From contig NW_024609948.1 of the NCBI RefSeq assembly GCF_016920785.2, positions 1,674,001-1,738,000 of the forward strand: DNA of 64,000 bases, read 5' to 3'. The translations under genes and the position numbers were made by a program. Positions 1 to 10,900 of the stretch are shown here, piece by piece. The DNA comes from Ixodes scapularis. Taxonomy: Eukaryota > Arthropoda > Arachnida > Ixodida > Ixodidae. The notes under the pieces are model-generated. The model did not search any database and had not been told where the DNA came from. It saw nothing but the letters and a program-made list of their open reading frames with translations. How positions within the stretch are numbered: position 1 is the stretch's first letter; every line of letters starts with the position of its first letter.

Positions 1-1443
1 CAGAATCGAAAGACTATCTAAAAAATGCGGCGAGGTCATATGCTCATGCTTTGCGATTTAAATGAGGTAAGGCAAAGCGAAAGCCTCTGGCACCATTCAT
101 TGCTGACTAACGCGCCCAATATTGCAGCTACAACGACATATTAGTTTCAAAGCGAGCGGCGCTCACTCACCGGGGCACCGCCATGTTTCCCTGCATTCCT
201 GCCGAGCCAGTCACGTGATTTCAAAATCCCTCTCCTAGGTACTGCGGTTAACTTTAGCCGCGGTTAGCGCTTGAGCAAACGGGCCCTGGAAGCCACACAC
301 TTTAGTTTGAAATATCAGAAGATTGAATTATCAAAATTCATCTAAATATTGTCACGAATAAAAACATACTTCTTTATTAAACTTAAAATCAGTGTGTAAT
401 GCGCCGAACTTGTGCTGAGAAACATAAATTAACAAAGACTTTTGATGGTGTCGAAAGGACAACTGCCTCAAGCAGCCAAGCGAAGGTACTTTTGTAAGCG
501 CGTGGGTATCTAGAAGTTTCTGAGCTCGAACAAAAAAAATTTAGAGTCGTCTCATCATTCCAGTTACGCAAACAAAAGAAAGAAGGACATGCGCTGGCGG
601 GGTAAGCGGCATGTGAGTCGATCACGCTGCTGACTCGGCTATTTGCACGTGGCATTACTCCCCTCTTGTGAAAGACTCGTCGTCTTTATGCAACACAAAA
701 TTGAATTAACAGCTTAAACAAGACTAGGTCAAAATACAGAGTCTCGTAAATAGCAGATTTTCACAGTCCTACCGAGCATACCTAGTTCAGTTGAGTCGGA
801 AGACGTGAATCGCCTACGGGTCGCAGAGGGCAGCGTGACAATGTTGATGTGCCATTGGCCAACGACTTACAACTTAGGTCTCATGTAGCGAATAACCTTG
901 AGGTCGAAGCACCACTTTAACAGTTCCTTGCTGCAACGATGAATTGGTGTTTAGATTCACAGTGGGTAGCCAGGCTGAAACTGGGCGTCGTGGTGACAAA
1001 GATTGTAGCAGTCATCGTCAGGAAGTTGTGGCTTGCATCAAAATGCGACCAAGCTGGCAAACTTCCTCCGTTCGTTGAGCATTCAGATCGCACTTTCTTG
1101 TTTTCAGGAAATGCGAAATGAGTAAGGTGGATAAGGTGATAACATGACAGTTGACCAAGAAAGGAGAAAAGACTTGAGACTTTCTCGGACACAGCTGCTT
1201 GCCATCTTTATGTGACTAAACCCGAGACGCAGGAGGAGGAAGACACGTAAAGAGGACACACACGGACTGTCCTCGTGCATGTCCTTTTTGTGGGTCTTCC
1301 TCCTCTTGTATCTATGTATAGCCATGTTAACTAGTCACTCATTCCTCTATCAGTTTTTGCTATCTTTGCATCTTCTATGCTGCATGCATCCTAGCCCATG
1401 CTTTATTTCTTGGCTATACCAGAATGAATGGCACCAGCGGGAG
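1..1443. other. intron or upstream sequence, no gene recognised
   Basis: No laminin exon, transposase or RNA gene could be recognised. The only local structure is an imperfect inverted repeat around 1231-1302 (AGGAGGAGGAAGACAC against its complement GTGGGTCTTCCTCCTC). The short open frames here show no family motif and overlap on both strands. Confidence 0.5.
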
Positions 1444-1565
1444 AATGGTGGCCGAGTGAGTGTGTTAACGTGCCGCACCTTGGTGTGCGTGGAGGAATCT
1501 TAGGTTCACTCCCCAGCCCTGCCTGTTCGATTGCACCGAGCATCGTACCGTTATGCATTCGTGTA

Positions 1566-2811
1566 CGGTAATCCCTCGTTAGCTCGAACTCGGCTATCTC
1601 GAAATATTGGTTAAGTTGGAAGATTTCCTAGCCATAAAATGAACTCACATAGGCACAATTCATTTACTCATTGCTTATCTCAAAAAGGTTTCAGACCCAC
1701 CTTGGATATCTCGAAATCCTGACAACAAATATTACAAAAAAAAAAAAAAAAGAAAAACAGGCAGAGCACAGCAAATAATGACCTGGTGGCCTAAACATTG
1801 GTTCTTGAAGGAAACCCACAAACACACAAAAAAGAAAAAAATTGTGCATCATCGCACGTGTGCAACAACGCACAAAGAAAAAGAAAAAAAGTCCGTGTCA
1901 TGAGTGCGGCAACGTGCGCAGGTGCAGCAAAGGCACTTCGTGGAGCAACATGTGCCTCAAGGACATTTGTTGTCTCACTTTCTTTTAATACGAAAGCATT
2001 AACCGGGTCTCATGGAGTGAACTGACGTCATCAGCTTTGAAACCACGCCAAACGGCATCTTAAATCCTTTCTCCAAGTGAAGCCAACTCCCAGCTGTGAA
2101 ACCATGCGAAAAGCTAGCCAGCGGCACCAAAATTCTCCAATCCCAAAAGAGTGAAATAAAGCTGATGGATTTTCGGCTTCAATCCCATTGGCTGGCGTGC
2201 GTCGACGAGGCTCCCATTGGCCACTGCATGTCAGTTTCAACGACCGCTCACGCGGCGCTGCGTGTCCGTTAGCGTAGCGTTAACACGGAACGTCCAAGGT
2301 CAGCGCGCCCAGGTGAGCGCGTGCTGACCCGCAATGAAAAGTATGCAGCAGACGAAACAAGGGAGCGGACAAGCCGCTTGCATGCTTTGGCATTCGCAAC
2401 TCATAAGAAGTGATTAGGTATACTTTGAGCCTTTTTCTTTCCCTAATATGGCTTGGTGGTTGGTGCCCCTGTTTCTGTCTCCCTCGCACTCAGCGTTATC
2501 TTCCAGCTTTATCCTTTCAATCTTTTTTTTTTATTCTTTCAATTTTTTTTTGCATTTTGTTTCTTAGTTTTGCTGTCTCTTCTTATTGATTTTTAATATT
2601 AATTTTGTTGCATTTTGTTTTGTTCTCCCCACCGCACCTGCACCTGCCGCATGTGTTAGCGCCAAGTCAATTGGCGCGATTGTTGGAAGGGTTCCATTTG
2701 CACAATGCACTATCAGTGTAATGAAAATTCGGTACCTCGCTTATCTCGAAACTGCTCTACTCTCGAATTTCTTTCTAGTTTTTATGACTTCGAGTTAATG
2801 AGAACTTGCTG
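1566..2811. mobile_element. TA-flanked DNA transposon, non-autonomous, inserted in a SINE
   Basis: Ends are related inverted repeats: the left reads CGGTAATCCCTCGTTAGCTC and the reverse complement of the right reads CAGCAAGTTCTCATTAACTC. TA stands at 1564-1565 and 2812-2813, matching Tc1/mariner/pogo target choice. The surrounding SINE fixes both borders. No transposase is readable. The interior contains a further dispersed repeat (about 1985-2440). Confidence 0.65.
1985..2440. repeat. dispersed repeat with CGAAAGCATTAA motif
   Basis: Shares CGAAAGCATTAAC, a GACGTCATCA-CTTTGAA stretch, TCCCATTGGCT and the end motif CAACTCATAAGAAGTG with copies at 34428-34715 (same strand) and 39888-40275 (opposite strand). 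The GAATGCGAAAG and CTTTCGCA ends are mutually inverted, which suggests a fold-back or MITE family. No coding capacity is evident. Confidence 0.5.
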
Positions 2812-2925
2812 TATAACCACCGCGTAATGCACCAAAAAGACCCCAGATTAGCGGCAGTACTGGCTTAATTTATTAGAAACACCAAATGCCTGTCGGGGCT
2901 CACTAACTTCCCGCCGTTTAGTATA

Positions 2926-3897
2926 CAGTCGAGTTCACTTATAACGATATCCAAGTGCCAAGAAAATACCTTCGTTATAACCGATAATTGTTATAAGCGG
3001 GTTGAGGAAAAAAAGACAAAAGAGAGATCAAAACATTTTATTTGCAGGCAAGTAAGGTTGTGCAAGTGCAACTACTTGTTTGCAGAAAAGCCATAGTCTG
3101 TCAGCTTTGATTGCTTCACGCGAAGCTGGCGCACATCTTTTTCTAGAGCATCTAGGTGCTCCACGTAGCTTAGCAGGAGGTCCTTCGCGAAAACAAAGTC
3201 CCTGAGGGACTGTATTATCCGCTGGGCCTCCTGCGATGACAGTACCTGGGTAGGCTCCTCAACCACGTCGTCGGAGTCGTCGGTCTCACCGTTGTCAGCA
3301 GCATGTACACGCGCGACGATTGCCTCATCACTGAGGCACTCGGACGTTTCCACAACATCGTCTGCATGAAGGAAGTCGTCCAGACCCGATCTTGCGTAGA
3401 ATGCGCCGCAGACAGATCGGCCACGACGCCCCGTCCGCAGTGAAATGTAAAACGAAGTCGGAGAAAGATAATCTAAGCAGCGAGCACACAACAGTCGAGT
3501 GAGCGAGCGAGTGGCGCCAGTGCGCCGAGTGCGCGTGTGGTGCGACCGGGTGCGCGGACAAGGCCAAAGCGGCGTCTCCGGGAGGGGAGTTCGGAAGGAA
3601 AGCTGCTCCTCCTCTTGCTTCCTTCCTAGCAAGCGGCGCAGTCGACTCATTTTCTGAGGGGTGGAAGGGATGCGTGTCGCGGGGCACAGCTTGCCGCGGA
3701 GAGCCGGCGGTGGCTGGCATTTTCGGCGCATGCTGTAACCAGAATTAATCGCTATATCCGATATCGCAGCCCTGGAGCATCGTAATAAGCGGTTTATTTT
3801 ACCATTGAAAGCATATAAAAGTGGACGGTGCTATCGTTGTTCATCGTTATAACCGATATATTGTTGTAAACGGTATCGTTATAAGTGGACTCGACTG
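2926..3897 (-). mobile_element. internally deleted Tigger/pogo-like DNA transposon
   Basis: Terminal inverted repeats CAGTCGAGTTCACTTATAAC and GTTATAAGTGGACTCGACTG are a near-perfect match and are flanked by TA (2924-2925, 3898-3899). Length is 972 bp, against well over 2 kb for full Tigger elements. Only the C-terminal part of a transposase frame remains (separate entry). The CAGT..TATAACGATA terminus is typical of pogo/Tigger-like elements in animals. Confidence 0.8.
3072..3731 (-). pseudogene. Tigger/jerky-like transposase, C-terminal remnant
   Basis: A 219-codon open frame inside the 2926-3897 element. The last ~90 residues look real: an acidic run (NGETDDSDDVVEE) followed by a helical tail (AQRIIQSLRDFVFAKD), the usual end of Tigger/jerky-type DDE transposases after the catalytic core. 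The first ~120 residues are arginine-rich and low in complexity, and are probably translated non-coding DNA near the other TIR. The CENP-B-type HTH and DDE triad are missing, so it cannot be an active transposase. Confidence 0.6.
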
Positions 3898-4169
3898 TAC
3901 CCTCATGATTTAATATCACTGAACACTTCAGTTAGTTTTGATATGGGGCCTGGAACGGGCCTCCGACTGGTGCGTTTACCGCGTCCTGGAATGTGGTTCC
4001 CCAATTCTCGTGTAATGTGGTGGTAGAAGTGCCATGTTGTTGCCGGCTGTGGGCTTTGCCGTGGTGTGGGAGCGGAGGGTGGGGCAGCAGAATCCTCTTC
4101 CGCTGCAGTTCACTCTGCAGCAAGACGGTCCACGCAAACAAAAACGGACTTGAGATGGGACGCGATGAC

Positions 4170-4555
4170 GACAATGGTCCTCGCATCCTGTCCCCTTTCC
4201 CGCCTGCATTAAATACTCCTTCTTTCCCAGAACCATAACAGAATGGAACAACCTACCTCATCACCTATTTATATCTGACAATGTTTTGGAGTCGATTGAG
4301 CATTTGTTTGATGTGTAACTCTTTGCATTGTGTTTCATTTTCCTGTTCCCCACTACCGCCACCCCTCCCAACTTTGTTGTGAGCTATTACATATGCTTTA
4401 TTTAAATTTTTGCATAATTTTCCCCTGTTCCCCTCTCCCATTTTACGGATTACCTGGTGTTGCACTTTTTTGACTCCACTTTTGTAACCCCCAATCCTGC
4501 TTGGGCCGCAATTGGCCTGCAGTATTCCTAAATAAATAAATAAATAATAAATTTC
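4170..4555 (+). mobile_element. non-LTR retrotransposon (CR1/L2-like) 3' end
   Basis: Around 4210-4315 a decayed reverse-transcriptase tail reads, after one frameshift, FPRTITEWNNLP and ends in a stop. This motif is common at the C-terminus of CR1/L2-type ORF2 proteins. A 3' UTR follows, ending in an (AATA)n tail at 4530-4552. The 5' part is missing, as is normal for truncated LINE copies. Confidence 0.65.
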
Positions 4556-4765
4556 TAGGACTAACAGCTGGGATAGCAACGCAGCATGATGGTATGCCAG
4601 TTCCTGCGATGCTGTCAGTTGCCGGTTCGGTACCGCTTTTGATGCATGAGTGGAATGGGACGCTAAACGCGCCAGTCAAACACTTATTCCAGGCACTGTA
4701 GCTTCAGTCAACAAAGGGACTCGAGTGTTCCATGGGTTCTTTATTTGGCGGTTGTCCTTTTGCAG

Positions 4766-4903
4766 CCTGTGACTGCCACCCGTCGGCGTCCCTAGGCGCT
4801 TCGTGCGACGCGGAGAGCGGGCAGTGCACCTGCCGGAACAGCTACGGCGGCCGTCAGTGCCTCCACTGCCAAGTGGGCTTCTACGACTACCCCACCTGCA
4901 AAC
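4766..4903 (+). CDS. LanA: laminin alpha exon: LE module
   Basis: Preceded by GTCCTTTTGCAG and followed by C|GTGAGT; phase 1 in and out. Encodes one LE module starting CDCHPSASLG with ESGQCTC and the closing GFYDYPTC, so all eight cysteines fall in the usual places. First laminin exon in the window; earlier exons (LN domain and first LE modules) must lie upstream. Confidence 0.93.
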
Positions 4904-7900
4904 GTGAGTCTGCTCATTTTTGCTTTATGTTGTCTCGGTCGATCGAATGGTTGCCCGATTGACGTACAAGTCGGTCGATTGAATGCTTCATCAAGTGAAC
5001 GCAGAAGTAACGACGAACAAAGTTGAGGAAATGGATGTATTGCTTGGTGCGTCGATAAATCATTGTCGTAAATGAGCAATCGTCAGTTTGTCACTTACTG
5101 TATTTACTCGAAAATAGGTCGACCCCTATTTATTGAGCCCACCGAGAATAAAAAAAAATAATTCAAATATAGGTCGACCTTTCTTTTTTTTTTAAGGAAC
5201 AGGGGAAAGTTAGGGCAAAAGAAACAAACCTTTATTTACAGCACTCTCAGCTAAATCACAGGGCGATGTCAAAAAAGCTTCGTCAGCTTGGTAGACATCC
5301 TCGCAAATTGGCAACAATACCTCACTGACACCGTTGTAAAATAAATGACAACAAGAAGAAACAAAAGAAGGTGGAGACGGGCGAGCGACGAAAGATCAAA
5401 CACAAAGACACGAGCAACGCTGCGAGCCCCTTGAGCAACACGCGACCCGCCGAAAAAAAAAACAACTAAAATACCTCCGGTGGTTTTTTTTTTTTTTTTT
5501 TGCGCGTTTGCGAGGGAGAGAGGAATGGAGCGCATAGGAGGGTAAAGTGCATGGCGCATCGCGTTCCTCTCTCTCGCCTTCCCCCTTGCCCAGCGAGGGG
5601 AACGCTACAGGCGTGATGGCGAAACTCGATGCCCGAGGAATGTGCGCGAGAGCCGTAGCGGGCGGTCACGGACTGTCGGCTGCTGCTGTTCGGTTCTTTT
5701 TGTGCATCAAAAGCTTTTTGAAACAAGAAGCCGCGCGGCTCTACCGCGACAACGGCTAGGTGATTGATAGCTCCATACCCTCGGTAGGGTTTCAAATTTT
5801 GGTTGCGAATTAGGTCGAAATTCTTTGGTCACGATTATAGGTCGACCCTTAATTTTTGACAACATTTCCGAAAAAAAAAAAGGTCGACCTATATTCGAAT
5901 AAATACGGTAGGTCCTATCCACGCAGTTCAAAATGATTTCTGGGAGTGTGGTGGATTCGTTCGACTTACGTGCATCGGCCTACGGTGGTGTGGAAAACTG
6001 TAACGCGGTGCAGAAAATCGCGGGGCACTGTAGCTCCCCGGTTGAAAATCGGCCCACCTGCAGTTGGATGATGGAACTGGATGGAACAGCAAAGACCAGT
6101 TTCGTTATCCAGCTGCTGGTGGGCCGACTTTCGCCTGGGCCAGCAAACGCTTTCAGATACGCTGCACTCGTAAATCGAACACGACAACGTGCATCGAGTG
6201 CAGCTGGTGCGGGAGGCGTAGGTATAGATTGAACAAACCTAGTAAACTTTTAAAAAAATGGCGTGTCCTGACAATGGTGCATGCCCGGTGTCCGTACAGT
6301 GTGTTCGTGCGACCCGACGGGCACTACGGAGGAGGTGTGCAGCAACCAGACGGGCCAGTGCCTGTGCAAGCCCCAGTACGGGGGCCCACGCTGCGACCAA
6401 TGTGCCCCGGGATTCTACAACTTCCCCAACTGCATTCGTGAGTACCTCCTGTGCTCCTGCGACTTTGCTCTTCTTTTGGAATGATTGTTGACTGCTTTTA
6501 TTTTGGTGCTTCATGGTGAAAGCTCTTAAATAGTGTAAGTTGAAAAAGCTATCCAGGACAGACACAAAAATCCAACAAAAACACGCAGGAAAGCTTTGTT
6601 TATTGAACGGAGCAATATGGGCGCTTTTATTCATTTGTGGAAACTGTGAGTGTACAGTCACGCAGAAACTAAATAGCTCCAATCAAGTGTGTGTTCTCCC
6701 CTTTCAATCAGACCATGCTGAGAAGATGCGGATGATAACAGCGGTTTCTTTGCATTGATGGGCTCCCCCCTTGTCTGTTTCACATGGACGAGTCCTGATG
6801 TCAGCGCTAGTATGAAGGAAAACCGGCAGGAAAGCACTCCTCAGAAAAGAAACGCTCGTTCGCTCAGAGCAATTTAGTTTCTGCACGACTGTAGATTAGT
6901 CACATCTGCAATCTTTTGCACAAATCTTATTGCACAATCTTGTAGCCTGTTGAAATACAGGATCTGCGGAAAAGCTCTACCTTCTGCATGCACTCGACAA
7001 CTTCGGCCCCCATCGAGCACGTGGGCTCGATGAGGGCCGAAAAAATGGATGTCACTTTACCTAAACACCAATCGAGCTTCTCCGCTGAATTTAGCGGGGA
7101 AAATCAACGTCACTTGACCTGACACCGCATGACCTACAAAAAAATTCAGTTTCCATGCTAAATTTCGCAGGGAAATATAGGCCATATGTCACACAAATTC
7201 CCTCTCCCCATTTTTCTCCTCCCTTCCCTCTCCTCCTTCTCCCTCCTCCTTCCTATTTCCATCTCTTCCCCCTTCTCCTAGGGTGCTCTCCCTTCCCCTC
7301 CTTCTGCCCCCCCCCCCCCCCCCCCTTGGCCATGTGACACCAATTCAGTGTCCCTGTTTTCCCTTCTTTCCCTCTCCCAGTGCCCTTCCTTGCAGTCCTA
7401 CAGTGCTCCCTCCCCACTTCAGGTTACATGACACACAAATTCTATTTCCCCAAAAGTGATAAAAATATAGGTTCTTCACTGTTGCAACAACTGTTCAATC
7501 TCTCCCAAACAATTGAAACAGTCTCTCCTAAATACTGAATTTCACGCATTTTAGGTAGGTTTCCGTGTTTTCAGATAAATCCGAAAAGCTCGGAGAAGCA
7601 ACCGCCAGCGAAGTTTTCGTCACTTCGGATTTATATTTGATAAACTCAAAATTTCAGTGTCCCAATGTAAAGAAAAAAAGTATCCTACAATTAAGTTTGA
7701 TCAGTGCACAGGTTCAATGCTGCTGAGAAAATGCCATCTCGGTTTTCTTTCAAATCTAGGAATATTGACAAAAGTTGTTGCACCGTTCATCTCAGCCAAA
7801 GGCTCATTCATAACAATGGATCATTGTGCTCCCAAGTCACGACAAAAGTCACTTCCGGTTTCCAGTTTGGACCATATTATCTGGGCTTCTTAGAGGAAGG

Positions 7901-10900
7901 AGGGTTGTGTTTTTGTAGGAGTGAAATCTACGAACCATAGAGATTTCATGGGAAGCTGAAAGGCAGTTGAAGCATCTATATTTACACCCTTTATCACTCC
8001 ACCCCGCACAGCCACGGGTAAGGTGATGGAATACGGTGGAATGAAAACAAGCTTTCCAGTGACTACCTCGAAGAATTTAATAATTATAAGGTATCGACGT
8101 TTATTAAGGCAACATTGTTTGCACGCTTTGTCTTGGGGCAGGTTAGTATTGCCAATAGCTAGGGTGCCAATGCCAAATCCATCGAAAGAAATATTATTTG
8201 ATACAAGTGCATTCTCTTGAACCTAGCACAAGTATAGACCCCTATATTATTTATTTTTATTTTTATGTTTAAAAATAAAAGAAACATAATAAAATTAAAC
8301 TCCAAATTTTGGAGAATTGGAGATCTAACAAAAATAAACTCCGATAAACTCGGACTTTTTGGCAAAAAGTAAACTCCGAAAAACACCCTCATAATTTTAG
8401 AAAAATAAACTTTGGAAACACGGAACCCCGATTATAGTAATTTAAAGCTAAAGGTCATTGGCAATTTTTTTTTGCTATTCCTACCAGCAACTTGCTGCCT
8501 TAACAGTTTGTTCCAGAGGCAATGTTTGGGCCGAGAAGACTGTGGTGCCTCGCAGTGTTGTGAGCAGCGCAGGGTAGCGCAGTGCACAGATTTTGCTTGC
8601 TCGTGTCGACGGTGGTCACACTGTAGCAAGGCCACGGGAGAGAGTGCCAGCAGTGGTCCGTGCTTTATTTGTGCAGCCTGTGAATGCGACAGCAAGGGCT
8701 CCCTGGGCAATTCGTGCGACAACGCGGGCAAGTGCCACTGCCTGGCCAGCTTCACGGGCCTGCGATGCGACCAGTGTGCCCCGGGCTACTACAGCTACCC
8801 AGACTGCAACCGTGAGTGCTTCTCTGCGATACATATAAGGGTGTAGGGGGGGCTTGAAATGGACTTTGCAAATCATTCTTTGTCGGCTTTGCATTCACAT
8901 TCAAATTTTGTGAAAATTGAGGTCTTCAGTCTTCTCGCTCTAAATATTACGGACAAACTTCTCCAGCCAAGAGCTTAAGACCCCGGATTTTCTTCACCTT
9001 CTACGTAAAGCATTTGATCATCTTTGGCACAATTTAGATATCTTTCGAGCTGTCTCGCTGGAAAAGCATAAAGGTGAAAAGCGGTGCCTAAGAACTAATT
9101 GAAAACTTTCGTATAGGTGCCATTCCAAGGATAGGTGGGTTTGACAGGCTATGCCAACCTTTCACGAATGTTTTAGCCCTTTGATGCATAAAAACTATAT
9201 TCTTTTGTCAGCCCCCGTAAGATTTTGTTTTTAGGGTGTTATATCACACTGGAAAGACAACTTTGAGCTCCACTGAAATAATCTACTGCAACGCAGTGAT
9301 GGAAGTGCTGCGCCAATTGCGCCAATTTGCGCCAAGGACGCAATCCTGCTACATGTAGCGCCAAATTGTTATTTTACCGAAGAATTGCGCCATGCCTGCG
9401 CCGAGATGAGATGTAGCAATAAAAAATAGAAACTGAAGTCTTATCAGAGCGCGTGTCGGTACCACGGTATTTTCCGCGCCGCAACTGTTACGCAAACCGA
9501 AACTGCGAGGGCGCATTATCATCATCATTGAAAGGAACGTCAGCAACATCTGAGACCAAAGCCGCAGAGGCTAAGCGAAGAACCATCTCACTGAGCTGCC
9601 TATTTAAAAAAAAAAGAAAAAAGGCCGAGCTTGTGAATGTTTTCAATGTTGGCCCGCCCTGTTCCCGAGCGCTAGCTGCAAGCGAAGTCAAAGCTAGCGC
9701 GAGCCCAATGCTGTGCATTCCTAAGTCGCGCACAGGCTCGTGCAGTGTGGGCACCGTTACAAGCTTCATGCGCGTGCTTGCAGCTTCAGATGCGCTCGCA
9801 CTGAAGCTGAAACGAAGTCTAGTTGAGTTGCACCAAACTCTGGATGTAGTGCTGGTAAAGCCTTACCGTCCTTTTCAGAGCACAAAGCACTGCGCGACTG
9901 CGGTGTCTGCTCCGCAGGTGTCGCTTCTCTGCACCGCGTCGGTGCATGCCAAGGAGCGCACTCAACGGGTTAACTCGCCATGATCCGATCGTGACTTCGC
10001 CAGCACATCGAAAATGAATCGTAATTTTTGAAGCGAATATCAGATACCGCAATATTTGAAGCTGCTGCCCGAAAGATAACTATAATCTGAACTAAAACAT
10101 TCCACAACAGTAAGGGTCGTTAGATGCTGCTGCAGATACCTTTAAAGAAGTGCAGGGTAATAAAACTAAATATCCTGTACCATCAGAACTCAGTGTGACA
10201 TATTTAATTGTATTTTTTTTATCTGATGAGCAGATAAACTTTATTTTAAAAAAAAAGGTTTTTTCTGTTTACTTTGTTGAATTTGATATATCCTGTCTTA
10301 AAAAGGCGACAGACGCTGTGTTCCAACAGGGATGGGCTTTAATAGCACAGCAGCATTATTTCAATTTCAAGTAATATGCCAACATATGCCGGACCCTGCT
10401 CCAAAAGGGCCACTACCTGCTCCAAAACAACATTTTGCCTGCTACAAGGCCTGCTCCAAAAGGTCAAATGGCACTTCCATCACTGGCAACGCTACGTAGT
10501 TCAGTTTAAATGTGACGCTTGCGAAAATGTTGCTTGTTTGCTAAAACTTGATCATCTGTGCCAGGCCCCGTACGTGAAAAATTGCCTGGATGGTTGAACC
10601 GGTGTTTTGCAGCACTGGTCTTTATTCAGCATTATGCGGGACATATTCAGCATTATGCGGGACATTGTGAACAGACCAGATTGCTCAGCCTGAAGATTGA
10701 ATGTGTAATAACTTGCGGTTTTGCAATTTGTGATTGATTACGTAAATGAAGAAAAGTGGCTTTCTTTTCAAAAATACAGTGAGTGTGCAAGTGAGCTGGT
10801 GGATGTTGGTTGTGTTGAAAATTACCCGGGACTGTGGTGAAAGATGGGAAACCTAAAGGTTTCCCATCTTTCACTCTGTAACAAAGAATGGTGCTGTGAG

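Larger units (their letters stand above)
1444..2910 (+). repeat. tRNA-headed SINE, split in two by a transposon
   Basis: The left part (about 1444-1565) has a tRNA-like head (GGTGGCCGAGTGAGTG) followed by the body motif GCATCGTACCG. The right part (from about 2812) resumes with ACCACCGCGTAATGCACC and AAAGACCCCAGATTAGC. The same head and body occur uninterrupted at 32171 and 43472, where the two halves join exactly as they would here if 1566-2811 were taken out. It resembles tRNA-derived tick SINEs of the Ruka type; the family name is inferred. Confidence 0.65.

Noticed and set aside
9453..9983. 176-codon + strand frame
   Set aside because: Lies inside a hAT-like element; serine/alanine/lysine-rich without transposase motifs and overlapped by a - strand frame.
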